The notes beneath the pieces are model-generated. The model was not told the origin of the DNA, did not search any database, and saw nothing but the letters and a program-made list of their open reading frames with translations. A DNA stretch of 64,000 nucleotides from Roseburia intestinalis L1-82 (GTDB lineage: Bacteria; Bacillota; Clostridia; Lachnospirales; Lachnospiraceae). The stretch is taken from the NCBI RefSeq assembly GCF_900537995.1, contig NZ_LR027880.1, positions 1,248,001 to 1,312,000 on the forward strand, read 5' to 3'. This document shows, in pieces, positions 16,696 to 25,545 of this stretch; within the stretch, counting starts at the first letter, position 1; each line of letters starts with the position of its first letter. Both the position numbers and the translations under genes were made by a program.

Positions 16696-17817
16696 ATGGG
16701 GACAGCGGACATCGTAACAAAAGAGTATATGAGGGAAAATACCGTATTTGCGGATGCATTTAATTACCTGATTTACAATGGAAAAAAGGTGATTGACCCG
16801 GCAAATCTGAAAGAGATCGATCCGACAGAGATTGCACTGCCGTTTGATGATGAAGAAAAAGCCGGTAAAGAAAAAGATGGTGAAGATAAGAATAGAAAAG
16901 CGCAGGGAACAGAGTGGAGTTCTGTGAAAAATGAATCAGTGAGAAAGAAAACTGCCGGCAGAGCAGGCAAAAAAACAGATACAGTGCAGAGATACCGTGA
17001 TCTTTTAAAATTTGCGGTAATCAAACAGGATGAAAGAACGTCCTATATTCTTTTGGGCATCGAAAACCAGACGGATGTCCATTATGCGATGCCTGTCAGA
17101 AATGCCATCTATGATGCCCTGCAATATGGCAGACAGGTGGCGGACATAGCTGCCGGACACCGCCGGAACAAAAATGATTTTTCGGGAAAAAATAATGGTG
17201 AGTATCTGTCCGGATTTTTAAAGGAAGATCATATCAGACCGGTGATCACACTTGTGATTCATTTTGGAGCAGAGGAATGGGATGGTCCGTTATCATTGCA
17301 CGAAATGATGTCGACAAGAGATATGGAACTCTTAAGTTTTGTGGAGAATTACCGGATTCATCTGATCGATCCGGCGAAGTTGACGGAAGAACAACTAAAT
17401 AAATTTTCCACAAGTATGAGGGAGGTTATAGGGTATATCAAGTACTCGAAAAATAAAGATAAATTGTTAGAATTTTTGAGGACAGATACCCATAGAAGCA
17501 TAGAAATGAATGCGGTAAGAGTGATAAAGACGATCACGAATACACCGATTGAAGTATCAGAAGAAGAGGAGGAGATAGAGATGTGTAAGGCAATCGAAGA
17601 TCTGATCGCGGAGAGCGAAGCACGTGGCAGAGCAGAGGGAGAAGTTCGTGGCAGAGCAGAAGGAGAAACACGGGGAGAAGCGAAGGGCATGATAGAAATC
17701 TGCCTCGATATGAGTTTTTCCAAAGAGGATATTTTGAAAAAGTTACAGGAAAAATTAAATATATCCCTGCAGCAGGCGGGGGAGTATTTTGAGATGTATG
17801 GGAAACATATTGTTTAA
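16696..17817 (+). CDS. Rpn-family PD-(D/E)XK nuclease, copy 1
   Basis: A 373-residue protein of the Rpn/transposase_31 family (recombination-promoting nuclease or anti-phage toxin). The nuclease-like core includes the segment LLGIENQTDVHYAMPVRNA, with E123-N124-Q125 as probable catalytic E-x-Q. A charged, poorly conserved segment (about residues 50-100) is inserted before it. The C-terminal part carries a helical domain and short repeats of the type ARGRAEGEVRGRAEGE (about 312-335). E. coli Rpn proteins cut DNA and can be restrained by a C-terminal protein made from an internal start. ATG 16696 follows GAGGAGGAG by 6-7 nt. No transposon ends were found. Confidence 0.85.
   Translation: MGTADIVTKEYMRENTVFADAFNYLIYNGKKVIDPANLKEIDPTEIALPFDDEEKAGKEKDGEDKNRKAQGTEWSSVKNESVRKKTAGRAGKKTDTVQRYRDLLKFAVIKQDERTSYILLGIENQTDVHYAMPVRNAIYDALQYGRQVADIAAGHRRNKNDFSGKNNGEYLSGFLKEDHIRPVITLVIHFGAEEWDGPLSLHEMMSTRDMELLSFVENYRIHLIDPAKLTEEQLNKFSTSMREVIGYIKYSKNKDKLLEFLRTDTHRSIEMNAVRVIKTITNTPIEVSEEEEEIEMCKAIEDLIAESEARGRAEGEVRGRAEGETRGEAKGMIEICLDMSFSKEDILKKLQEKLNISLQQAGEYFEMYGKHIV
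17581..17817 (+). CDS. Possible internally initiated C-terminal Rpn product (78 aa), copy 1
   Basis: Inside Rpn copy 1, AGGAGGAG (17567-17574) stands 8 nt before an in-frame ATG at 17581, an ideal ribosome site. The product would contain only the C-terminal helical domain with the RAEGE-type repeats. In E. coli the rpn genes were reported to make such a small protein, which neutralises the full-length nuclease. The same bases encode four Glu codons, so the signal could be chance; copy 2 keeps a similar arrangement. Confidence 0.35.
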   Translation: MCKAIEDLIAESEARGRAEGEVRGRAEGETRGEAKGMIEICLDMSFSKEDILKKLQEKLNISLQQAGEYFEMYGKHIV

Positions 17818-17845
17818 AAACAATATAAATTAATATAATTCTTAT

Positions 17846-18007
17846 AAAGCATGACATTCTGAATTATCTACACAGGCATATGCGCCATTCTATGAACAGA
17901 TCGAAATCATAAGAATTTTCAATGCTTTTATTACTCACATATTTAAGCAGGGAGAATTCTTAGAAACCCAAAGATTTCTCCTAAACAACACAGAGGAGGA
18001 GAAACAA
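17846..18007 (+). repeat. Conserved leader of Rpn copy 2 (direct repeat with 16535-16695)
   Basis: Second copy of the leader described at 16535, keeping the long-range AAAGCAT/ATGCTTT pairing, the ribosome site GAGGAGGAGAAA and a near-gene hairpin in which one C-G pair becomes G-U. Confidence 0.85.
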
Positions 18008-19126
18008 ATGGGGACAGCGGACATGGTAACAAAAGAGTATATGCGGGAAAATGCCGTATTTGCAGATGCGTTTAATTATCTGATCTACAATGGGAAAAAG
18101 GTGATTGATCCGGCAAAGCTGAAAGAGATTGATCCGACAGAGATTGCATTGCCGTTTGGTGATGAAGAAAAAGCCGGTGAGGATAAGAAAGGGAAAGTGC
18201 AGGAAACAGAGTGGAGTTCTGTGAAAAATGGATCTGTGAGAAAGAAAACTGCCGGCAGAGCAGGAAAAAAAACAGATGCGGTGCAGAAATACCGCGATAT
18301 TTTAAAATCAGCAGTCATCAAACAGGATGAAAAGATGTCGTATGTTTTATTAGGTATCGAGAACCAGACGGATGTTCATTATGCGATGCCCGTCAGAAAT
18401 GCCATCTATGATGCCCTGCAATATGGCAGACAGGTGGCGGATATAGCTGCCGAACACCGTCGGAACAAAAAAGATTTTACAGGCAAAAGCAATGGTGAGT
18501 ATTTGTCCGGATTTTTAAAGGAAGACTGCATCAAACCAGTCATCACACTTGTGATTCACTTTGGAGCAGAGGAATGGGACGGACCGTTATCTTTGCACGA
18601 AATGATGTCTGTAAGTGATATAGAAATTTTAAGTTTTGTGGAGAATTACCGGATTCATCTGATCGATCCGGCGAAGTTGACGGAAGAACAACTAAATAAA
18701 TTTTCCACAAGTATGAGGGAGGTTATAGGGTATATCAAGTACTCGAAAAATAAAGATAAATTGTTAGAATTTTTGAGGACAGATGCCCATAGAAGTATTG
18801 AAATGAATGCTGCAAGAGTGATAAAGACGATTACAAATACACCGATCGAAGTATCAGAAGAAGAGGGGGAGATAGAGATGTGTAAGGCAATCGAAGATCT
18901 GATCGCGGAGAGTGAAGCGCGTGGCAGAGCAGAGGGAGAAGTTCGTGGAGAAGCGCGTGGCAGAGCAGAAGGAGAAACACGTGGAGAAGCGAAGGGCATG
19001 ATAGAAATCTGCCTCGATATGAGTTTTTCCAAAGAGGATATTTTGAAAAAGTTACAGGAGAAACTAAATATATCCCTGCAGCAGGCGGGGGAGTATTTTG
19101 AGATGTATGGGAAAAGGACGGTGTAA
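18008..19126 (+). CDS. Rpn-family PD-(D/E)XK nuclease, copy 2
   Basis: A 372-residue paralogue of the gene at 16696 with the same GIENQTDVHYAMPVRNA core. The two genes are diverged in the 5' half but identical over 156 bp (17332-17487 versus 18629-18784), which points to recent gene conversion. The charged linker after residue 55 is shorter by five residues, and the C-terminal repeat array is longer by one unit (GEAR). The array looks like a site of repeat-length variation. The start follows GAGGAGGAGAAACAA. The gene ends against a bidirectional terminator. Confidence 0.85.
   Translation: MGTADMVTKEYMRENAVFADAFNYLIYNGKKVIDPAKLKEIDPTEIALPFGDEEKAGEDKKGKVQETEWSSVKNGSVRKKTAGRAGKKTDAVQKYRDILKSAVIKQDEKMSYVLLGIENQTDVHYAMPVRNAIYDALQYGRQVADIAAEHRRNKKDFTGKSNGEYLSGFLKEDCIKPVITLVIHFGAEEWDGPLSLHEMMSVSDIEILSFVENYRIHLIDPAKLTEEQLNKFSTSMREVIGYIKYSKNKDKLLEFLRTDAHRSIEMNAARVIKTITNTPIEVSEEEGEIEMCKAIEDLIAESEARGRAEGEVRGEARGRAEGETRGEAKGMIEICLDMSFSKEDILKKLQEKLNISLQQAGEYFEMYGKRTV
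18878..19126 (+). CDS. Possible internally initiated C-terminal Rpn product (82 aa), copy 2
   Basis: An in-frame ATG at 18878 is preceded by GAGGGGGAG. The pairing to the ribosome is weaker than in copy 1. The product would be the C-terminal helical domain with one more repeat unit than copy 1. Confidence 0.3.
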   Translation: MCKAIEDLIAESEARGRAEGEVRGEARGRAEGETRGEAKGMIEICLDMSFSKEDILKKLQEKLNISLQQAGEYFEMYGKRTV

Positions 19127-19143
19127 TTGTACATTGAAAATGA

Positions 19144-19184
19144 AAAACGCTGAATCCATGATAAATCAATGGAAACAGCGTTTT
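19144..19184. terminator. Bidirectional terminator between Rpn copy 2 and the GH42 gene
   Basis: AAAACGCTG (19144-19152) pairs with CAGCGTTTT (19176-19184), with TCCAT/ATGGA pairing inside. A-rich and T-rich flanks suit both directions, and the flanking genes converge here. Confidence 0.8.
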
Positions 19185-19207
19185 GGCAAAATCAATAAAA
19201 CAAAGCG

Positions 19208-21274
19208 TTACATTTCAACCACAGCAACACCCCATCCGCCTAAGTCAATTTTATTTCCACAGACGATGGCTGTTTCTGAAATCAGCTCTACGCCGTTTTT
19301 TCCGTGGTGTGTGACAGAAACCGGATCTTTTGAATAGTTCAGATAGTAGCACAATTCTTTACCGGAATCATTGATGCCTCTTTTTATAATGAGTGGATAA
19401 TGCGGTGCGTCTGAGGAAAGATCTCCACCGGAAAAGCCGGTTTCGTGCAGGAAAGATAAAAGCACGGATTCTAACAGTTCATCATTTTCAAACATTGTTC
19501 CAAAATAAAGTGTGGAACCATTTCCATATTGATTTTTTGCAGCAGCTGCATAGCGTTCATATGCCGGATGGCTGTATTTTAATACCGGTACAGCGGTATC
19601 ACAGGTGATAAGTTCCATCCATTCACAGGCGGAGGAGGTCAGGGAAAAGGCAGAGTCGTCCGGATGTGAAAAATGCTTCTGTGCAGCCGCCATGACATCG
19701 CTTTGAACCGGCACGATATCCACATGATGCGGGTGTGTAAACTGATCGTAGTGAAGTCCCAGACATTCATGCAGGATATGTGGCTGCATGTCCGGATAAA
19801 TCTTTAAATATTCATCGGAAAAACCGCTTCGGAATGTGGTGATCAGATGTCCGCCGTTTCTGACATAGGAATCTAATGCCAGAAGCAGAGATTCCGGTGC
19901 ACTGTAGAGTGCCGGTACGATCAGACATTCATAGCTGGAAAAATCCCGTTCCTTAGAAGAAATCATATCGTATTCAATATTTAACCGGTAGAGGGCATCT
20001 GAAAACCAGCGCATCACAGTGTTGTAGCCGTTGGCTCCGGCATTTTCAAGCGGAAACTGTGTGAATCCGGTTAAAGAAGCATTATCAAGCATAATAGCGA
20101 TCTTATTTTCCTTTTTCAGGTTTTTTAAATGAGAACCAATCTTTTTCCATTCGTTTCCGATCACGACAGCTTCACGGTAAGTCTCATTTTCAGAAAAATC
20201 GTGGGAGAGCACACCTTTCCAGTAACTTTCAATTGCATTGTGGATCGAATGCCAGTGCCAGTACATCACACTGTTTGAGCCGTTTGCGATATGGCTGTAT
20301 GCCTGCAGGCGGAGCTGTCCCGGATAAGGAAGCCACGGAGTCAGTCCCTGAGCCTCGGTCTCTAAGATCAGATAATTGTCTTTTTTCAGACTTCGTGAGA
20401 TATTTCCACATACGGTGATCTCAGCACCGGTCAGTTCTTCATTGGAAGGATGATAAATATCAGCACCTGCCACTGTCATGCAGCGGGCTGCATCGTACTG
20501 GTCGACCTGGGACTGGTAACCGACCGAGTGTGTGGTCCAGTCAAAATCAAAATTCTGCGTGATAAACTGGTCGTCACGTTTATATTCACGGACAATGTCA
20601 GCCTGCCAGCTCAAAAATTTTGTGACAAGCGAACGCTGGAATTTATAAAATTCTGCGGCAAGACTCTGATTGATCGTACCTCTGACATCCGGGAAATCCT
20701 CCCAGTCATTCACACGGTTGCTCCAGTAATCGAGACCGAATTCATGATTAAATTCGTCGATATCCGGAAATTTTTCTTTTAAATAATCCACAAACATTGC
20801 CTGGACACGGGGACCGGCAGTTCCATAACTTTTGGTTTCATTGTCAAGCTGATAGCCGATCACATGCGGCACATCTTTCACATGCTCCATCAGAACGCGG
20901 ATCACACGCTCTGCGTGGGAGAGGTAATCCGGGTTTGTGATATCCATATTCTGGCGGTGGCCATATCGTTCGCGGCCGTTCTGGGTGATTGCCAGGATGT
21001 CCGGATATTTTTTTACCAGCCATGTCGGTACGGCATAGGTCGGTGTTCCGACGATCACGGAAATATGGTGGCATGCGGCAGCATTTAACATTCTGTCGAT
21101 ATGTGTAAAATCATACACGCCTTCCTGCGGCTCTAAAGTACTCCATGTTGATTCCGCGATACGGATGACATTCATTCCTGCTTTTTCCATCATTTCCATA
21201 TCCTTTTCCACACGGTCGTATGGAAGGTATTCGGAATAGTATGCAGCTCCAAAATAAAGTTTTTCTGTTTTCAT
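19208..21274 (-). CDS. GH42 beta-galactosidase
   Basis: A 688-residue cytoplasmic enzyme. The N-terminal barrel begins with LYFGAAYYSEYLPYD; the acid/base is E146 in YQLDNETKS and the nucleophile is probably E305 in YLILETEAQG. A trimerisation-type domain and a C-terminal beta domain follow (about 385-600 and 620-688), the normal GH42 layout. GH42 enzymes cut terminal beta-galactose from short galacto-oligosaccharides, including galactan fragments. ATG 21274 follows GGTGGGGG; a longer frame upstream to 21400 overlaps the promoter. Its promoter carries the same 17-bp motif as the galactan importer 19 kb away, so it probably belongs to that regulon rather than to the adjacent xylan genes. Confidence 0.93.
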   Translation of the reverse strand: MKTEKLYFGAAYYSEYLPYDRVEKDMEMMEKAGMNVIRIAESTWSTLEPQEGVYDFTHIDRMLNAAACHHISVIVGTPTYAVPTWLVKKYPDILAITQNGRERYGHRQNMDITNPDYLSHAERVIRVLMEHVKDVPHVIGYQLDNETKSYGTAGPRVQAMFVDYLKEKFPDIDEFNHEFGLDYWSNRVNDWEDFPDVRGTINQSLAAEFYKFQRSLVTKFLSWQADIVREYKRDDQFITQNFDFDWTTHSVGYQSQVDQYDAARCMTVAGADIYHPSNEELTGAEITVCGNISRSLKKDNYLILETEAQGLTPWLPYPGQLRLQAYSHIANGSNSVMYWHWHSIHNAIESYWKGVLSHDFSENETYREAVVIGNEWKKIGSHLKNLKKENKIAIMLDNASLTGFTQFPLENAGANGYNTVMRWFSDALYRLNIEYDMISSKERDFSSYECLIVPALYSAPESLLLALDSYVRNGGHLITTFRSGFSDEYLKIYPDMQPHILHECLGLHYDQFTHPHHVDIVPVQSDVMAAAQKHFSHPDDSAFSLTSSACEWMELITCDTAVPVLKYSHPAYERYAAAAKNQYGNGSTLYFGTMFENDELLESVLLSFLHETGFSGGDLSSDAPHYPLIIKRGINDSGKELCYYLNYSKDPVSVTHHGKNGVELISETAIVCGNKIDLGGWGVAVVEM

Positions 21275-21383
21275 ATAAAACCCCCACCGCCGGATGACAG
21301 GTTCGTATTGTCTGGCCTTAGAAGCAGATTTGAGCACTGTGGCGGTGATATCCTTTCTTAATTTAATATAAAATGATAAAATG

Positions 21384-21433
21384 AACAACCGCTTGCGCAT
21401 TCTTATTATACCATCTGAAAATTTACATGTAAA
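21384..21433 (-). promoter_or_regulatory. GH42 promoter with LacI-type operator
   Basis: On the minus strand TTTACA (21433-21428) and TATAAT (21410-21405) have a 17-bp spacer. Directly downstream, at the expected start site, lies the motif AACAACCGCTTGCGCAT (plus-strand 21384-21400). It is identical in 16 of 17 bases to the motif before the importer gene at 40075. Confidence 0.75.
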
Positions 21434-21494
21434 CGATAAGAAACAGTTTCCAAAAAAATATCTATGATTTACTCGGATATGATAAAAAATGGTG

Positions 21495-21523
21495 TAGACA
21501 GTGAACTTTTAATTTGCTAACAT
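21495..21523 (+). promoter_or_regulatory. Possible promoter of the GH3 gene
   Basis: TAGACA (21495-21500) and TAACAT (21518-21523) with a 17-bp spacer, 44 nt before the ATG at 21567. Both hexamers are imperfect. Confidence 0.35.
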
Positions 21524-21566
21524 AAAATCAATACTGGAAGTGTATATTGCAGGGAGGGTCAAACAT

Positions 21567-23699
21567 ATGGAATTAAATCAGAATACAGAAAAACTGGACA
21601 ATTATAGAAAACGTGCTGCAGAGCTGGTCGGGAAAATGACACTGGAAGAAAAAGTGGCACAGACTCTGTATCAGGCACCGGCGGTGGAACGGTTAAATAT
21701 AAAGGCTTATAACTGGTGGAATGAGGCATTGCACGGTGTGGCGCGGGCCGGCACGGCGACGGTATTTCCACAGGCGATCGGTCTGGCGGCAACGTTTGAT
21801 GAGGATCTGTTAGAGCAGGTCGGTGATGCAGTGTCGACGGAGGCACGGGCAAAGTTTAATATGCAGCAGGAGGGAAAGGATACGGATATCTATAAAGGCC
21901 TGACTTTCTGGGCACCGAATGTCAATATTTTCAGAGATCCAAGATGGGGCAGAGGACATGAGACGTTTGGGGAAGACCCATATCTGACCAGCCGTCTTGG
22001 AGTCCGCTATATTGAGGGTCTGCAGGGGCATGATGAAAATTATTTAAAGGCGGCTGCCTGTGCAAAACATTTTGCGGTACACAGCGGACCGGAAGCGGTG
22101 CGCCATGAATTTGATGCAGAGGTGACGGAGCAGGATTTAAGGGAAACATATCTTCCGGCATTTGAGGCGTGCGTAAAAGAAGGAAAAGTGGAGGCAGTGA
22201 TGGGGGCATACAACCGGACGAACGGAGTGCCGTGTTGTGGAAACAAACGTCTGCTGATCGATATTCTGAGAAAAGAATGGGGATTTTCGGGGCATGTGAC
22301 GTCAGACTGCTGGGCAATCCGTGATTTCCATGAGGGACATCATGTGACAGGCACTGCGATTGAATCGGTTGCGATGGCGATGAATAACGGCTGTGACTTA
22401 AACTGTGGTACTCTGTTTGGATTTTTAGTTCAGGCGGTGAGACAGGGACTGGTCAAAGAAGAACGCTTAGACGAGGCTGTCACAAATCTGTTTATGGCGA
22501 GGATGAAACTTGGTGTGTTCGATAAAAAAGAAGAAAACCCATACGATAAAATCCCTTATCTTGCCGCAGACAGCAGAGAGATGAAAAAATTAAATGAGGC
22601 GGTGGCAAGACGAACCGTTGTCCTGCTAAAAAATAAGGAGCATATATTACCGCTTGATAAAAATAAAATAAAAACGGTTGGCGTGATCGGACCAAATGCG
22701 GACAGCAGACGCGCGTTAGTCGGCAATTATGAGGGAACGGCATCACGTTACATTACTGTGTTAGAGGGGATTGAAGATTATGTCGGCGACGATGTGAGGG
22801 TGCTCTATTCGGAGGGCTGCCATCTTTATAAGGACCGCACCAGCAATCTGGCACAGGAAAATGACCGCATGTCAGAAGTACTTGGCGTATGCAAGGAGAG
22901 TGATGTGGTTGTCGCAGTGCTGGGACTTGACGCGGGCATTGAGGGAGAAGAGGGAGATGCCGGCAATGAGTACGGCAGTGGTGACAAACCGGATCTGAAC
23001 CTGCCGGGACTGCAGGAGGAGATCTTAGAGGCTGCTGTATCCTGTGGCAAGCCTGTTATTTTAGTTCTGCTATCGGGAAGTGCACTTGCGGTGAACTGGG
23101 CGGATGAGCATGTAGATGCGATCGTACAGGGCTGGTATCCGGGGGCAAGAGGCGGAGCTGCCATTGCGGATATTTTATTTGGGGAAGCAAACCCGGAAGG
23201 AAAACTGCCGGTCACATTTTACCGTACCACGGAAGAACTGCCGGATTTCGAGGACTATTCCATGCAGGGAAGAACTTACCGGTATATGGAACAGGAAGCA
23301 TTGTATCCGTTTGGCTATGGGCTTTCCTACACAGAGTATGCATATCAAAATGTGAGATTTTTAGAGCAGGAACCAGTGGTGTCAGAAGGAGTGACGATCG
23401 GTCTGTCTGTAAAAAATACCGGAAAAATGGATGGGACTGAGACAGTGCAGGTCTACGTGAAGGCAGAACATTCAAAGATGCCGCATGGCCAGTTAAAAAA
23501 GATCGTAAAACTTCCACTCTGTGCCGGGGAAGAAAAAGAAATCAATATCCGGCTGGAATCAGAGGCATTTATGCTGTATGATGAAAACGGTGAAAAGATC
23601 CTGCCGTCCGGACACTTCGAGATTTTTGTCGGAGGCATGCAGCCGGATTCACGCAGTGAGAAACTCACAGGAAAAACAGTGGAAAGTCTGATGTTATGA
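21567..23699 (+). CDS. GH3 beta-xylosidase-type glycosidase
   Basis: A 710-residue GH3 enzyme without signal peptide. The segment NWWNEALHGVARAG near the N terminus is typical of the beta-xylosidase branch. The nucleophile is D247 in GHVTSDCWAI; the (alpha/beta) sandwich domain (about 350-560) and a C-terminal fibronectin-like domain (about 610-700) follow. It would release xylose, possibly arabinose, from imported oligosaccharides. ATG 21567 follows GGGAGGG; the earlier GTG lacks a ribosome site. The stop overlaps the sensor kinase start as ATGA, tying enzyme and regulator in one operon. Confidence 0.9.
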   Translation: MELNQNTEKLDNYRKRAAELVGKMTLEEKVAQTLYQAPAVERLNIKAYNWWNEALHGVARAGTATVFPQAIGLAATFDEDLLEQVGDAVSTEARAKFNMQQEGKDTDIYKGLTFWAPNVNIFRDPRWGRGHETFGEDPYLTSRLGVRYIEGLQGHDENYLKAAACAKHFAVHSGPEAVRHEFDAEVTEQDLRETYLPAFEACVKEGKVEAVMGAYNRTNGVPCCGNKRLLIDILRKEWGFSGHVTSDCWAIRDFHEGHHVTGTAIESVAMAMNNGCDLNCGTLFGFLVQAVRQGLVKEERLDEAVTNLFMARMKLGVFDKKEENPYDKIPYLAADSREMKKLNEAVARRTVVLLKNKEHILPLDKNKIKTVGVIGPNADSRRALVGNYEGTASRYITVLEGIEDYVGDDVRVLYSEGCHLYKDRTSNLAQENDRMSEVLGVCKESDVVVAVLGLDAGIEGEEGDAGNEYGSGDKPDLNLPGLQEEILEAAVSCGKPVILVLLSGSALAVNWADEHVDAIVQGWYPGARGGAAIADILFGEANPEGKLPVTFYRTTEELPDFEDYSMQGRTYRYMEQEALYPFGYGLSYTEYAYQNVRFLEQEPVVSEGVTIGLSVKNTGKMDGTETVQVYVKAEHSKMPHGQLKKIVKLPLCAGEEKEINIRLESEAFMLYDENGEKILPSGHFEIFVGGMQPDSRSEKLTGKTVESLML

Positions 23700-25495
23700 A
23701 AATAATTGTGCGTCTCTGTAAAAAAATCGAAGAAAAAATTGACACTTACAGCATACAAAAGAAACTGATTCTTTTGTATGTCTGTTGTGTGGTCCTGCCG
23801 GTCGCCCTGACAGACAGTGTTGTAGTCGGAATGATATTTTCGGAGGAACACAATGCAAGAAAACAGGTGACAGAAAATATAGCGAGTGCGGCAGAGTACA
23901 GCATTGACAAGGCAGTAGAAGAAGCACTCACAATCTCAAAAAATATTTATATGAATAAGTATATCAACAATTTTCTGAATGCCGATTATGATTCCCATCT
24001 GGCATTTTATGAAGCGTATCAGGAGCTGATGCAGGATTCCCTGTTTGACAGTTCACTTGGCAACAGCAGCGTTGAGATCACGATGTATGCCGACAATGAT
24101 ACGATCGTAAATGGTGGAAAGTTCAAAAAGTTAGGACGTGTAAAACAGACGGAATGGTATCAGAAATTGCAGGATTCCGGGAACAATTTTGTATTTTGTG
24201 CCTACATGGATGAAACGCACGATACATCTCCGACGGATTTAAGAAAGGTGTCGATTATCCGGAAATTAAACCGTTATATGTTAGATCCGCATGAAAAAGT
24301 TTTAAAGATTGATCTGGATTATAATGCGGTCAATACCGGACTTTTGAGGGCAAATTATGAATCAGAGGTGTATATCTGCAGCAGTGATAAGATTATCTTT
24401 TCAAATACCGGACGAAACAATATAAAAGAATCTTTTGAGAGGTTTGATAAGGGTACCATGCAAAAGTGTTATGTGCAGGAGAAAGAATTATATGGACAGC
24501 TGATGAAGATCTATGTGCGGTATCCGGAAATACAGATCTCAAAAATTTTGTGGAACAATGCCATACCGATGATCTTGCTGGTGTTGATCAATATTTTTCT
24601 TCCGTGGGTATTTATGCAGTTTCTAAACCGTTCGTTTACAGTACGTCTGCATCTGTTGGAAGATACCTTTTCGCAGGATCATACCGGAAAATTAAAAGTG
24701 GTGGAAACAATATCAGGAACCGATGAGATCAGCCAGCTGATGCAGCATTATAATTCCATGGCAAACCGGATGAATCATCTGATCGAGACGGTTTATGAGA
24801 GCAGGTTAAAACAGCAGGAGTCGGAGATTGCCAGACAGGATGCTGATATTGCCAGACAAAAGGCGGAACTTCTGGCACTTCACAGCCAGATCAACCCGCA
24901 TTTTCTATTCAATGTATTGGAAAATATCCGCATGCGGAGCATCTTAAAACATGAGGATGAGACAGCGGAAATGATCGAACAGCTTTCGCTGATAGAACGG
25001 CAGTATGTGGAGTGGGGAACAGATATTGTGAGCCTTGGTGCGGAGATCGGTTTTGTGGAGTCGTATTTAAAACTTCAGAAATACCGTTTTGGTGACCGGC
25101 TAAGATACAGCATTGAAATGGAGGATGACTGCAGGGAGTACCAGATTCCTAAATTATCGTTAGTGACTTTTACGGAAAATTCATGTGTGCATGGTATTGA
25201 GGGAAAAGCGTCACAGTCATGGATCTTTGTCCGTGTATATAAAGATAAAAATAATCTGCATCTTGAAGTGGAGGATACCGGGGAGGGGATGCCGGAAGAA
25301 TATCTGAATTATCTGCAGGAACGCATGGAAGAGGCAAATATCGAGATGCTTAAAGAAAAAGGACGGGTAGGTGTGATCAATGCCTGCGTGAGACTGAAAA
25401 TGTATACAGGAGATCATGTAAAATTTCATATCGAAAGTGAAAGAGGTGTTGGAACAGAAGTATCTGTAGTGATACCTTTGAATGCAATTTCATAA
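23696..25495 (+). CDS. YesM-type sensor histidine kinase
   Basis: A 599-residue membrane kinase. A first helix (about residues 24-46) and a second (about 283-305) enclose an extracellular sensor domain of roughly 235 residues. A HAMP segment and a short coiled coil with QDADIARQKAELLALHSQ follow. The phospho-acceptor H402 lies in INPHFLFNVLEN, and the ATPase domain ends with VEDTGEGMPEE. This is the His_kinase family paired with AraC-type regulators for glycan sensing in Firmicutes. It overlaps the GH3 gene by 4 nt and precedes its response regulator by 50 nt. Confidence 0.95.
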   Translation: MKIIVRLCKKIEEKIDTYSIQKKLILLYVCCVVLPVALTDSVVVGMIFSEEHNARKQVTENIASAAEYSIDKAVEEALTISKNIYMNKYINNFLNADYDSHLAFYEAYQELMQDSLFDSSLGNSSVEITMYADNDTIVNGGKFKKLGRVKQTEWYQKLQDSGNNFVFCAYMDETHDTSPTDLRKVSIIRKLNRYMLDPHEKVLKIDLDYNAVNTGLLRANYESEVYICSSDKIIFSNTGRNNIKESFERFDKGTMQKCYVQEKELYGQLMKIYVRYPEIQISKILWNNAIPMILLVLINIFLPWVFMQFLNRSFTVRLHLLEDTFSQDHTGKLKVVETISGTDEISQLMQHYNSMANRMNHLIETVYESRLKQQESEIARQDADIARQKAELLALHSQINPHFLFNVLENIRMRSILKHEDETAEMIEQLSLIERQYVEWGTDIVSLGAEIGFVESYLKLQKYRFGDRLRYSIEMEDDCREYQIPKLSLVTFTENSCVHGIEGKASQSWIFVRVYKDKNNLHLEVEDTGEGMPEEYLNYLQERMEEANIEMLKEKGRVGVINACVRLKMYTGDHVKFHIESERGVGTEVSVVIPLNAIS

Positions 25496-25545
25496 AAAGG
25501 AGAAGATAGGGAAAATTTTATGGGAGAAAGAATGGAGGGGATAGA

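Noticed and set aside
16535-19126. An insertion sequence around the Rpn genes
   Set aside because: The family is sometimes labelled transposase, but I found no terminal inverted repeats, target duplication or DDE/serine-recombinase motifs; the repeat is a direct duplication of leader plus gene.
21428-21441. A catabolite-responsive (CcpA) site upstream of GH42/GH3
   Set aside because: TGTAAACGATAAGA matches all but one position of the cre pattern, but its first six bases are the -35 box of the GH42 promoter, and no further cre-like site is seen at the other glycan promoters.
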